DNA from: Malania oleifera
Lineage: Eukaryota; Streptophyta; Magnoliopsida; Santalales; Ximeniaceae
Direction of reading: 5' to 3'
NCBI RefSeq assembly: GCF_029873635.1
Contig: NC_080423.1
Span: 90,379,191 to 90,443,190 of the forward strand
Length of the DNA: 64,000 nucleotides
Positions 1 through 11,517 of this stretch are shown piece by piece; the stretch's first letter is position 1, and each line of letters begins with the position of its first letter. The position numbers and the translations under genes were made by a program. The notes under the pieces are model-generated. The model saw only the letters and a program-made list of their open reading frames with translations. It was not told where the DNA came from and did not search any database.

Positions 1-1121
1 AAAACCTGCTGCAGGAGAGAATAATCCAGAAAAAGATGTCGGACCCAAACAGCGATCAAAAGAAACAAATCCAATTTCTTTCTAAGGCGCAGAGAGCGAG
101 AGAGGTTGGAAGAGGGGGGTGGTATGGTGGGGAGGAATGTTTTGAGTTGAGATTTATGGCAGGCGAAGGAAGAAACGGGAGATATGTGAGAACTTTTTTT
201 GAAAAATGGGACGATGACATGCACGTTTGATCTATTGACATGGTCCACAAGGAAATTTTCAATTTTAAAATATAAATGTACGAATATAATTTGTGGATGA
301 TGATGTATGGTGGCATGTGGCTTGAGGATTTCGCCTCTCGCGTGTCAGCTCTGTTCTGCTCGCTGGTCTAATGGCTGAGGCCTGAGGGCCACACAACAAT
401 TACTTAATGGTATTTTTTGTGCTTTGGGTGTCTACTTTAAATTATTACTATTCTTGCCTAATGATTGACGACAAAAACTAAGCCAACACAGCTTCCTTAA
501 GGTGGTGAGATTCTCAATTGATTGGGGCGTCCCATGCCTTGTGTCATATTATTCTCTTTTTTTTAAAAAAATAATTAACTAAAAGAGTTGGCTAGATTCA
601 ATTTTTCTAGTAAAAGTTATAATTTAAGCTATGTGTTAGGGAATGATAATGTAATGAGTTAAAGCAAGAGAGATATAAACTTTATATGTATCCTCTAGAA
701 ATTTTTATTGACTATTAATCAATATGTAATGATTTATGTATTGTTGTTCTCTTAATTGAATAAAATAGAGAGTATTTTTCATTACTATATCTTATTATGG
801 TCGATTGTGATATAATTTATTGATCTGTGATTGTTTTCTGTATGAATATCTCTTTTCTATGTGAATTATGATTGTCTAAAATAACACTTTCATGGCTACC
901 ATGTGGTTAAAAAGACTTATGTTATGCTCATGCCTGCCAGGTTAAAGTGAAATCATTGGCTGACTTGATTGGGAGAAAGCTCTCGAAAAGTGTCACGTGA
1001 TCATTATTAGAGTCATTATTTGAGGGTTTGTGACATTATGTCATATAAATAAATAAATAATAGTTTCACAAAAAAAATTAAGACACTAAGAATAATTTTA
1101 TTTTTTCTAATAATACTGTTA

Positions 1122-1162
<41 letters not shown>

Positions 1163-1279
1163 GCTAGGGGTATTTTAGTTTATGTACGTATATTAGGTTT
1201 ACTAATATGTATTCTCTTTCTCTTGTAATTGTGTAATGGAATGGATTGCAACCAATGCTCGTCTGCGTGCGACCCTCTT
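1..1279. other. Intergenic DNA, possible coding tail at left edge
   Basis: No convincing gene is visible. Bases 2-85 read on the plus strand as an uninterrupted, compositionally protein-like stretch of 27 codons ending in TAA. This could be the C-terminal tail of a gene entering from the left, but I recognise no family. The rest is AT-rich with poly-A and poly-T runs. Short frames around 36-316 on both strands have no recognisable content. Confidence 0.4.
1126..1159. repeat. (AT)n microsatellite
   Basis: Uninterrupted alternating TA of about 34 bp, just upstream of the first LTR relic. Confidence 0.95.
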
Positions 1280-1773
<494 letters not shown>

Positions 1774-2078
1774 TGTTAGCCTTGGTGTATTCCCAAGGGG
1801 GGTGAATTGGATATTTAAAATTTTGTCCTAAGTTTAGCTAATCCAACAACAGTATTTCACAACGTAGGGTCTTTCTATATACACATAAACCCAAATGCGC
1901 AGATAATATGCAAAAATTAAATCATGCACAATATTCATAAAATAACATACACGTGTAGAAAATAAATTACGGAAAAGTAAAGTGCACACACAATATGTTA
2001 TCGGGGTTTCGGCCAACTATGCCAACGTCCCAACCTCTAACTCGCAAGCCCAAGGATTTTATTAATGCTTACTTAACG
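1774..2078 (-). mobile_element. 3' end of a TGTTGA...TAACA LTR, truncated
   Basis: Read on the minus strand this ends with a polypyrimidine block (CCAATTCACCCCCCTTGGGA) and GGCTAACA. Upstream of that it contains the segment with GGCCGAAACCCCGATAACAT. Both features are shared with the solo LTRs at 22536, 35695 and 46399. Only the terminal third of the LTR is present, and the boundary near 2078 is uncertain. Probably Ty1/copia. Confidence 0.55.
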
Positions 2079-2162
2079 TTTAGAGACCTGAACCCGTACA
2101 TAAGGAAAATAAATAAGAAAAGGATAAAAATGAAATTTCAATAGGGTTCATCGACGAAGCTA
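2079..2162 (+). mobile_element. Start of a gypsy LTR split by the Athila insertion
   Basis: A diverged match to the gypsy LTR start (GAGACCTGAA, then AT-rich) is followed by TTCATCGACGAA just before the Athila target duplication. The same TCGTCGACGA-type repeats resume immediately after the Athila element at 13474, so both sides look like one LTR cut by the insertion. The 5' boundary is approximate. Confidence 0.4.
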
Positions 2163-2167
2163 GTGTA

Positions 2168-4086
2168 TCATTACGCGTCAAAACTGCGTAATTGGGCATC
2201 TTAACTAGGGTTTTACGGTTTATATTTTTAATTAAATGTCCAAAATTGTCCAATATTTTAATAAAGTGCCAAAATCATCATTCTTGAACTTTATTGCACT
2301 ATTTATAAAGTTTTGGTAATTTTTTGTCGCAGGAAAATTCCCGGCAACCAAAACCAGCACCTGTTCGTATTTCAAGCCTAACTTCTCCGTCCGAGCTCCA
2401 ATTGAGACAATTCAAATTTATGGAGAAAGAGGAAAAGATTATCTACAACTTTCATGTTTTAAGTTTTGTGAGCTACTGGCTCTAGAAGAGTCAGATTTGC
2501 GACGAACAGAGAATAAATAAAATGAGAAAATAAAAAATATATTTGAATGAATATTTGATGTGACCCGACCATGCATGGCCGGGTCGGGTCAATGCTATCC
2601 GGGTAGGGCTTCTATATTTTCTTTTTAAACTCCTCCAACGCAGCTCCTAAAAAAAAAAAAATCCTCTTCTCTCCCATATACTCTTCTTCTTCTCCTTCTT
2701 CTTCTTCTTCTTCTCTTCTCCTTACTTTTCCTTGCTATTTCCTGTCTTCTCTTTTGGTATTTCTTTTAGCTTTTCTATATTTTTGTATTTCTCTTCTTCC
2801 TTTTCCTCTTTCTTCTTCTCCTTTCCCTTCTTTTCCTCCTCTGTTTTCCTGCTGAAATTCGCTCTGCACATCCACTCTGAGTCCAGGGATCTCCAGCAAC
2901 TCAGTCCCATCTGTCCCTCTACTCTAGCCACATCCGAGAGGCCACCATCACCCGAGCTCTTCTCTGCTCTAGCCGCAACCCCCTGTTCGAGCTCCAGCCA
3001 TCACCATCCCAGGAAACTCTGCCACTTGCTGCAACAGTCCAGCCTCCACCTGAGAAGCTGCTGCAACCAGTTGAAGTCTGAGAGCTCTCTCTTCTGCAGG
3101 CCACACCAGCAGCAGTCTGCTGCCAAGATCACAGCACCAGTGCTGCACAGCTCCTCCCTTCTCCTCAAGCTTCAGCCACACCAGTAGAATAGAGCAGTAG
3201 GCTTTACTGCTGCTGAAACTGCCGTGGACCTCCACCTCTCCAGCAACCTGTGAGCAGCATCTCAGCCAGTCTCCATAGCAGACCCGAGAGCACCAATCCA
3301 GCACAGCAGGCCTCCCTCTGCAACCACCCTCTGTTTTACTCTCTCTCTCTCTCTTCTTCTTCTTACTTTCTTCTTTCATTTATTTCTTTTGATGGATACT
3401 ATTGTGTTTATTATTTTTTATCTATGTTATTTGCAAGTTTGAATTTTAATGTTTTATTTTATAATGGTTATCTAATTGTTTTTTTTCTTTGTGTTTTGTT
3501 TTGTTTTGTCTTCCCATAAATTAGTAGTAGATTAATTTAGTTGTTCTCTTCTCTTAAAAAAAAATTTAATTTTTAGTTGAAGTTTGATTTAGTTTAGTTT
3601 TTTTTTTTTTGTTAAAGTTCGTGTTTTTATATATTGTCTGGGTATTTCTTAAGTTTTCAAAATACTAAATTTTGGTTCGAATTCTTGATTTTTGTTTAAG
3701 TTTCGATTTTTAATGTGTGTGTGTGTGATTCAGTTTCCATTATGTGCTTTAATTCCACGATTAATGTTACCATTTTTATTAACGCGTGTCCCAATGTTTC
3801 TGTAAGTAGACGTAGGGTTTCTATTCTTGTTTTCTTTTATTTAGTGCATGTTAGTTTAGAGTTTTAAATTACGTGTCATTTAATTCATCAAAAGTGAAAT
3901 TGAACAATCTTGAAAAACCCGAATCTGAACTGAGTTCAGTACCCGTTTAAGTTCGATTAGAAGAACGTAAAATTTGAGATTAAACGCATTCCCTGAGGAG
4001 ACGATCTAACCCTTGTGCTTAATATTACACGACAGAACTCCTATACTTGGGATAGCTTCCGAGTTGCTCATTTTTTGAGTGAGTCA
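2168..4086 (+). repeat. Athila 5' LTR
   Basis: Begins TCATTACGCGTC (the 3' copy keeps the canonical TGATTACGCGTC) and ends GAGTGAGTCA. It is collinear with 11518-13468 with scattered substitutions and small indels, for example a segment near 12540-12560 missing here. It contains long CT-rich stretches (about 2690-2760 and 3340-3370); apparent open frames in these are composition artefacts. By eye the first 300 bp of the two LTRs differ at several percent of sites, so the insertion is not very recent. Confidence 0.9.
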
Positions 4087-4092
4087 AGTTTT

Positions 4093-4109
4093 TGGCGCCG
4101 TTGCCGGGG
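4093..4109 (+). promoter_or_regulatory. Primer-binding site, tRNA-Asp type
   Basis: TGGCGCCGTTGCCGGGG lies six bases after the LTR end. It is complementary to the 3' end of plant tRNA-Asp(GUC) plus CCA, the primer known for Athila/Calypso elements. Confidence 0.9.
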
Positions 4110-4284
4110 ATTTGCCAGTTTTAATTTCAAATTTTGCGTTTTCCCAAATTTTTTTTTTATTTTCTTTTATTAAATAGAAAAAAATTGAAAAATTGCAAAA
4201 AAAATTTTGTCTGTTGCCATGTTAGTGGATTTCTGCTGGCGATTGTGATGTTTGATGCCCTGGGTTTGAGATAATTCGAATCAA

Positions 4285-5814
4285 TTGTATAGACTTTCAC
4301 CTAGCACCAATAAGGATACACATAGCACCGAGTCTGACTATTCACCTGTTAGTCCTACGAGTGATTCTGAATTTGAGCTGAATAATCTATTTGGCCATTA
4401 TTTTGAAGAAGTTATGGCTGCACATGCACCACGTACACTTGAAGATTTTCTACAGCTTGCACGCACATCCACACCTTCATGCATTGTGTTGCCACAAGAT
4501 GCACCGAATTTTACTCTTAAACATGGCATGTTATCTGTGATTCCCCAATTTCACGGGATGGACTCTGAGAGTCCGTACCAACACTTGACAGACTTTGAGA
4601 TGGTTTGCACCACTTTCATTAATAGGGCTGGGACTGATGAATACATTAAATTACGTTTGTTTCTCTTTTCTCTGAAAGACAGGGCAAAAATCTGGTTTAA
4701 TTCTTTGCGCCCTAACTCTATTACTAGCTGGGCCAAAATGCAGCGTGAGTTTTTACATAAGTTTTTTCCTCTTCAGAGAACTCAGTACCTGCAGGAGCAG
4801 ATCAGTCAGTTCATGCAAAAAGATGGCGAGACATTCCAGGCATGTTGGGAGAGATTCAAGGACTTGATGAACATATGCCCACACCATGGTTTCGAATCAT
4901 GGAGGTTAGTGAATTATTTTTTTACTGCTTTAACCCCTGTATGCAAACAATTTGTCCAGTCTATGTGCAATGGGATGTTCTTTCGTAAGGAATCAGACGA
5001 GGGCTTATCATTTTTAGACTGTCTCGCTGAGAGTGCCCAGCAGTGGAACGCACGACCTGAACGGGTGCCGATAGCTGCCCAACCTATCCGAGCAATCAGT
5101 GGCGGGGGCAGATATGAGGTTAAAGAGGACACTAGCTTACAGGCCCTTGTAGCTGCGTTATCTAAAAAATTGGAAGTCATGGAATCCGAAAAGTCGAAAG
5201 CTGAGATTTGCACGATTTGTGAGACTTCAGACCATAGACCTCAGGATTGTCAATTCTTACCTGTGTTGCAAGAGAGCAGATCTGATCAGGTATTATCGGC
5301 AAATTGGGTTAACAAGACGCAGAATCAGCCGCTCTCAAACACTTACAACCTGGGGTGGCGGAATCATCCAAACCTCCAATGGAGAAATGATCAGTCTGGT
5401 CCATCATCTTCACGATATCAGCAGGCACCTCAATCATATGCACCGCCTCCGCAACCGACATACAATCCAGTCGTAGCTCCTCAACTACAGTATCAACCGC
5501 AACAGTTTTCTTGGAGCTACGCACCACCAGGATTCCAACCAACGTTAGCCCCCATTCTAGTAAAGAAAGCTTCAGATGATAGTGTAGCGCAGGTGGCAAC
5601 CATGCTCCAGCAATTCATGCAAATGCAAGTTACGACCAATGGAGAACTGAAAGATGCCGTAAGCAAGATGAGTACACAGCTTAATACCTTGGAAAAAGGA
5701 AAATTCCCTGCACAGCCTCAACCTAATCCCCAGGTATATAGACAGCCACAACAGTCAGTGCACAATGTTTCAGAGGATACGTTTGAGTCAGCAAAAGCAA
5801 TTATTACTTTGTGA
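4285..5814 (+). pseudogene. Athila gag region
   Basis: Capsid-like Gag of about 500 residues. The reading frame is open from 4270, but no ATG occurs before 4414 (MAAHAPRTLEDF), so the original start is either that ATG or lost. Visible Gag features are the FHGMDSESPYQHL segment, the hydrophobic LRLFLFSLKDRAKIWF region and a Gln/Pro-rich C-terminal part. A Cys/His-poor knuckle remnant (CTICETSDHRPQDC) lies near residues 310-325. It ends at an in-frame TGA (5812-5814) inside the conserved ITL-x-SGKE motif, and homologous sequence continues in the same frame after the stop. This is therefore a nonsense break, not the natural end. Confidence 0.85.
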
Positions 5815-6891
5815 AGTGGAAAGGAAGTTCCCTGTCCTGAAATGGCCACTGACCAACAAACAACCACGCCAACACCTGAGGTGCCAAATGAGACAGATAA
5901 GGGAGAAGAAAAATCAGATGAGGTCAGCTCAAGTTTAACAAAGTCAGATAATAAAGAGGATGAGCCAGTTACGGAATACCAACCTGTGTTACCATACCCT
6001 CAGCGTTTGACATCTGGACAAAAGAACAAGTATCATACGGAGATTCAAGAGATATTCAAGCAGGTAAAAATCAATATTCCACTCTTAGATGCCATACAGC
6101 AGATCCCTACATATGTAAAATTTCTAAAAGACCTATACACCGTAAAAAGGAAACTGAACGTGAAGAAAAAGGCTTTCTTAACTGAGCAGGTCAGTGCATT
6201 GATTCTTAGTCAGACTCCAGAGAAACTTAGAGATCTTGGCTCCCCCACGATACCTACTATGATTGGTGAATCTCGTTTCGGGAGAGCTCTACTTGACCTA
6301 GGGAGTAGTGTGAATCTGCTTCCGTCTTCATTATATGACCAGCTGGGTTTAGGTGAATTGAAGAGAACTACTATGATGTTACAGTTGGCAGACAGATTTG
6401 TAAAAGCTCCACGAGGTATTGTTGAGGATGTTTTGGTTCAGGTTGACAAATTTTACTATCCCGTGGATTTCGTTGTTTTAGATATGCAGCAGCCTGTTTC
6501 CACCATTTATCAAGCTTCTGTCATTTTGGGGCGACCATTCCTTGCTACTTCAAACGCCCTGATTAACTGTCAGAGCGGAGTCCTGAAGCTCACATTTGGG
6601 AACATGACACTGGAAATGAATGTTTTTAACGCTCATAGGATGTCAAGTGGGTGTGATGATGCAGATACTCATACAGTCGATGTGATAGATGACTTAGACA
6701 CTTCAGAGCTACTGTCGGTACTCGACATCGATGCCGCACTTGAAAATGACTCTTTTGCGCAGTTTGAAGGGATTGATGAATTAGTGCTAGAATCAGAGGA
6801 GCAGATCCCAGATAGTGGTCCTCATATGTTTGATGCGAGTTATACAAGTAGTTGGCGTAAGCCTACATTTGAGGCCATTGACCTACCATAA
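5815..6891 (+). pseudogene. Athila protease segment of the polyprotein
   Basis: Continues the gag frame after the TGA. An acidic, charged linker (about 5840-6000) is followed by the aspartic protease. The active-site motif LLDLGSSVNLLP is at about 6290-6325, where D-L-G-S replaces the common D-T/S-G-A but is typical of Athila-type proteases. The flap and C-terminal ILGRPFLATSNALI motif is at about 6525-6565. It ends at an in-frame TAA (6889-6891), with the conserved polyprotein continuing directly after it. Likely role: processing of Gag-Pol in the particle. Confidence 0.85.
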
Positions 6892-9405
6892 ATTCTGAAG
6901 TCGTCCGCAGAAGAAATTCCAACACTTGAGTTGAAACCATTGCCTGCCGAGTTGAAATATGCTTTCTTGGGTCCAGTAGATGGCACATTCCCTGTGGTAA
7001 TTTCTTCACACCTTACTTATGAACAAGAAACTAAATTATTGCAGGTACTTCGAAAACATCGAGGAGCGATTGGATGGACCATTGCTAACATCAAGGGTAT
7101 CGACCCTTCCATTTGCACTCATAACATCTTCCTCGAAGGAGACGCTAAACCAGTTCGAGAGGCACAAAGGAGGCTGAATCCAGCCATAAAAGAGGTGGTA
7201 AAAAACGAAGTGCTGAAATTATTAGCTGTTGACATCATCTATCCAATCTCCAACAGCAAATGGGTAAGCCCAACACAGGTAGTTCCAAAAAAATCTGGTT
7301 TGACTGTCATTGAAAATGCTAATGGAGAATTGATCCCATCTAGGAAAGTAACGGGTTGGAGAATGTGCATTGATTATCGTAAATTGAATTTGACTAGCCA
7401 AAAAGATCATTTCCCGTTACCTTTCCTAGATCAGATATTAGAGAAAGTAGCTAGTAATTCTTTTTATTGTTTCTTGGATGGATTTTCTGGTTACTATCAA
7501 ATTGCCGTAGCACCTGAGGACCAAGAGAAGACTACCTTCACTTGTCCCTTTGGCACCTTTGCTTTCCGCAGAATGCCATTCGGTCTATACAATGCCCCTG
7601 CTACTTTCCAACGTTGTATGATGAGTATTTTCTCTGATATGTTAGATGATATGTGCGAAATTTTTATGGATGACTTTTCTGTGTTCAGTAAGTCTTTTGA
7701 TCATTGTTTGACACATTTAATTGCGATTCTGAAAAGACGTGAAGAAAAGAATTTACTTCTAAACTGGGAAAAATGTCAATTTATGGTACGTAGTGGTTTA
7801 GTACTTGGACATTTGGTTTCTGAGCATGGTATAGAAGTTGACAGGGCCAAGGTAGAGCTGATTTCTCAATTACCTGTCCCTAAGACAGTCCGGGATATTC
7901 GCTCCTTCCTTGGTCATGCCGGTTTCTATAGACGTTTTATTGAGAGTTTCAGTAGTATTGCTAAACCATTATGTACCTTGTTGCAAAATAAAACTGAATT
8001 TTTGTGGACTGATGATTTTCAACAGGCCGTTGAAACACTAAAGCGAAATTTGACTATTGTGCCTATCATGCAACCTCCTCGGTGGGACTTGCCATTTGAG
8101 ATCATGACCGATGCTAGCGATTACACTCTTGGTGCTGTTCTAGGTCAACGAATTGATAACAAGCCGTCAGTTATTTATTATGCCAGTCGAACTTTGAATG
8201 ATGCTCAGAGAAATTATACTACCACTGAGAATGAGTTGTTAGCTGTTGTTTTTTCTTTAGAAAAATTTCGCTCTTATTTCATTGGTGCCCCTGTCATTAT
8301 TTTTACTGACCACTCTGCTTTGAAATATTTATTAGCAAAGAAGGACGCCAAGCCCAAGTTGATCAGGTGGATTCTACTCCTCCAGGAATTTGATATCACC
8401 ATACGCGATAAAAAGGGCGTGGAAAACGTTGTAGCTGACCACCTTTCTCGGTTGCAGCTACCCGAGGTACTGGTGTCCCCTCCTTTGAATGATAACTTTC
8501 CTGATGAATGTCTTTTTGTTGTGTCAACCGCTCCATGGTTCACCAACATTGTGAATTATCTCGTCACTGACCGGATGCCAGACCATTGGCTCACCCAGGA
8601 CAAGCGTAAGTTCCTAACTGAGGTAAGACATTATTATTTTGATAATCCATACCTGTTCAAATATTGTTCTGACCAATTGGTGCGTAGATGTGTTCCAGAT
8701 GATGAATTTAGTTCCGTGATGCATTTTTGCCATGGTGGGATATGTGGAGGCCACTTTACTGCTAAGAAAACTGTTTCAAAAATATTACAAAGTGGACTCT
8801 ACTGGCCCACCATGTTTAAAGATGTTGAAAATTTTTGTAAAGCATGTGAGGCCTGTCAAAAATTAGGAAAAATTACTGCCAAGAATGAAATGCCTATGTC
8901 CTCCATATTGACTCTTGAGATTTTTTATTATTGGAGTATTGATTTTATGGGACCTTTCCCCATTTATTTTGGGCATTCTTACATTTTGGTCGCTGTGGAC
9001 TATGTTTCTAAATGGGTGGAGGCAATACCTTGTCGGACCAATGACCACAAGGTTGTCATACGTTTTCTCAAAGAGTTATTTGCACGCTTTGGCATGCCCA
9101 AGGCAATCATTAGTGATAGAGGGTCCCATTTCTGTAACAAACCTTTTGAAAAACTCATGCAAAAATATGGTGTAACCCACAAAGTCTCTGCCCCTTACCA
9201 CCCTCAGACCAATGGTCAAGCTGAATTGGCCAATAGAGAGATCAAAACAATACTTGAGAAAACTGTGCGTCCTAACCGTAAGGACTGGTCAGAAAAACTT
9301 GTTGACGCACTTTGGGCCTACCGAATAGCTTTCAAGACAAACTTAGGGATGTCTCCCTACAGGTTAGTATACGGTAAGGCATGTCATTTACCTGTTGAAA
9401 TTTAG
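6892..9405 (+). pseudogene. Athila reverse transcriptase, RNase H and integrase
   Basis: Same frame as gag. It opens with the conserved [17 protein letters not shown] linker. RT shows [10 protein letters not shown], the DGFSGYYQI block and the catalytic IFMDDFSVF (about 7660-7685). RNase H shows [16 protein letters not shown] and a [15 protein letters not shown] helix. Integrase shows the zinc-binding H-H-C-C region ([12 protein letters not shown] ... CKACEACQ, about 8718-8860) and the D-D-E core ([28 protein letters not shown]). The frame ends at a TAG (9403-9405) where the homologous family continues with an acidic residue. All catalytic residues I looked for are present; only nonsense codons break it. 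Confidence 0.9.
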
Positions 9406-9804
9406 CATCGTGCTTTATGGGCTATCAAACATATTAAGCTTTCACTTGATGATGTCACAGGTTTAAGAAAATTGCAGGTATACGAGCTTGAAGAATCTCG
9501 AAGGAACGCGTACGATAATGCTCGTTTGGCTAAGGAGCAGATGAAGTTGCTACATGATAGGAACATCAGAGAAAAACAACTTTTCCCTTCTCAACAAGTG
9601 CTACTCTATAATTCCCGACTGCATGTGTTTCCTGGGAAATTGAAATCCCAGTGGGGTGGTCCTTATATTGTTGAAAAAGTTCATTCTCATGGTGCGGTAG
9701 AGATTGTAAATCCGAAGAATGGCAACCGTTTCACAGTCAATGGACAGCGCCTAAAGCCTTTCATGACCCCATTCGATGTCGACAAAGAGGTCTTGCTTTT
9801 ATAA
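9406..9804 (+). pseudogene. Athila integrase C-terminal domain
   Basis: Continuation in the same frame after the TAG: the ALWAIKHIKLSLDD segment, then the conserved ELEESRRNAYDNARLAKEQM helix, a VLLYNSRLHVFPGKLKSQW block and the GP-x-I-V-E-K-V strand typical of Ty3/gypsy integrase C-termini. It stops at a TAA at 9802, which looks like the genuine end of pol. Confidence 0.8.
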
Positions 9805-11517
9805 GACCCTAGGGGAGTCTTCTGACCTTTCTATGCTACTGTTTTATTTTTATTTTTATTTTTTTTTCATTTATTTGTTTTAGTTGTGTTTTTCCCTTTT
9901 CTTTCTTTTTACATTCGTCAGTAGTACTTTTCCATTAAGTTGTTTACCGTGCACAATTTTATTTCCCCTACGCTTTCACATTGAGGACAATGTTCTACTT
10001 TAGTTGGGGGGATGAGCATTCGCATTTGATACTGTGCACGTACACATACTGAGTTTCATATTATTAAAAAAAATCAAAAAAAAAACAAAAAAACAAAAAA
10101 AAGAAAGAGAGAAAGAAAAGAGGAGCACTAAGGAATTACACTGCACTATGTCATGTTTAACACTGTGTATACCTTTCACATACTTGCATATAACTTAAGA
10201 ATGACATACTTGAGTCAATCATGCGTAGTTTTCTCTTTATATGATCTTATGACTCCATGAAGATTTGATTGGTAGTACACTCATATTAATTTGGTTATAT
10301 AATTTCCTGTATTTACATGGTATTTCACGAGGCTGAATAAACACATTCACGTGACTCATTGCACTTAGGGTTTCCTGTGAGCACTGAGAGAGCACCCATG
10401 GCATCTATGACACCTTTGTGAGATATTCTTGAGTTATTTATCGTCCTTTTGAGCGTTAATATCAAATCAGAGTTCATGGAACTCAATTCTCTTTTTCTGG
10501 ATGATTCCTTTGTACACTAGTCCTTATTTTTGATTTATTAGCCTAGAGGTGACACCTAGTGGGAAGATAGAAACCTAGGTCTTGTAGCCTACTCAAAATG
10601 TGAAGGCTGAGCCACTCCTAGAGATAGACTTAATTCATGAACTTCTATTCGAGCTCAATTCCCATTGATGGTATGAAGATTACAAAAGAAGTGTTAATAT
10701 TGTCCTTATTGCTCAAGAAAAGACAGAAAATAAAGAATGAGCAGAAAAAAAGAATAAGCAATACACATGCGCATGAAATGAAATGTCAATGCCAGCCCAA
10801 ATACATATCACAAAAAGTCAAGGACAACACATATTTTTTCACGTATGAAGATTCTTCAACCGGTTAATGCCTCAGATGTATTCACGATAAGTTTGTGAGT
10901 AAGTTGATCTAGGGCGGTCTCAGTTGGATATGGCGAGTAGGTGAGAAGATGCTAGGGTGAAGGACCCGACACCTCATAGATAGGCTAGATCCTTTCGAGA
11001 CTAGTCCACTCCATATACTTAGCGTTGTTCCTTTTAATATGTGGGATGTTTGATCGCGACACTCCTCCTCACATATGATGAGTGAACCATTTTCTTTGAG
11101 TGTTCTTGAGGGTATACCAGTTAGGCCGAGTCAAAGCGACCGTTCTGTAGGTGTCCACTGGCGTCCTAGGTGTATTGAGTCACACACATCACACACACCT
11201 TGAGAGTTTACCTATTTATACCCGAACTTATATGATTACATTAACTCTGAATGTGCCACTGATTAACTTTATGTGAGTATACTGCTCTCAAATCACATAT
11301 AAATGATGAAACTTGCATAAGTGACGTGCTTTGGAGTCGTGTGCATTGAATATGAACGAACTTGTGTGAAATTCAGTTATGTTCTTGTATGTGAAGTGGT
11401 AAAGTTATGTCACATATGCATTGATTCCATGATCACCGGAGTATATAGTTCTAGACACCACCCTGAGATTCATTCACGTCATTTGCAAGAGACTAGGAAA
11501 ACGTTAGTTGGGGGGTG
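9805..11517 (+). other. Athila 3' non-coding region, no env found
   Basis: About 1.7 kb between pol and the 3' LTR. Near 9990-10015 is the Athila-type motif TTGAGGACAATG followed by a G-run (TTGGGGGGATGAG), resembling an internal second polypurine tract. A poly-A/purine-rich stretch covers 10060-10125. I see no long open frame, signal peptide or transmembrane-rich frame, so the env-like gene of some Athila relatives is absent or unrecognisable. Confidence 0.6.
11504..11517 (+). promoter_or_regulatory. Polypurine tract
   Basis: The G-rich run GTTAGTTGGGGGGTG lies immediately upstream of the 3' LTR, as expected for plus-strand DNA priming. Confidence 0.75.

Noticed and set aside
36-316. Overlapping short frames on both strands near the left end
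   Set aside because: No family features; the plus frame crosses a low-complexity GA-rich stretch and does not share the frame of the possible tail at 2-85.
2732-3519. Moderate open frames on both strands in the Athila 5' LTR (also at 12108-12895)
   Set aside because: They lie wholly inside the LTR, recur in the other LTR with changed frames, and are dominated by CT-rich composition.
10637-10867. 76-codon plus-strand frame in the Athila 3' region, possible env
   Set aside because: Lys-rich low complexity, no signal peptide or transmembrane segment, and too short.
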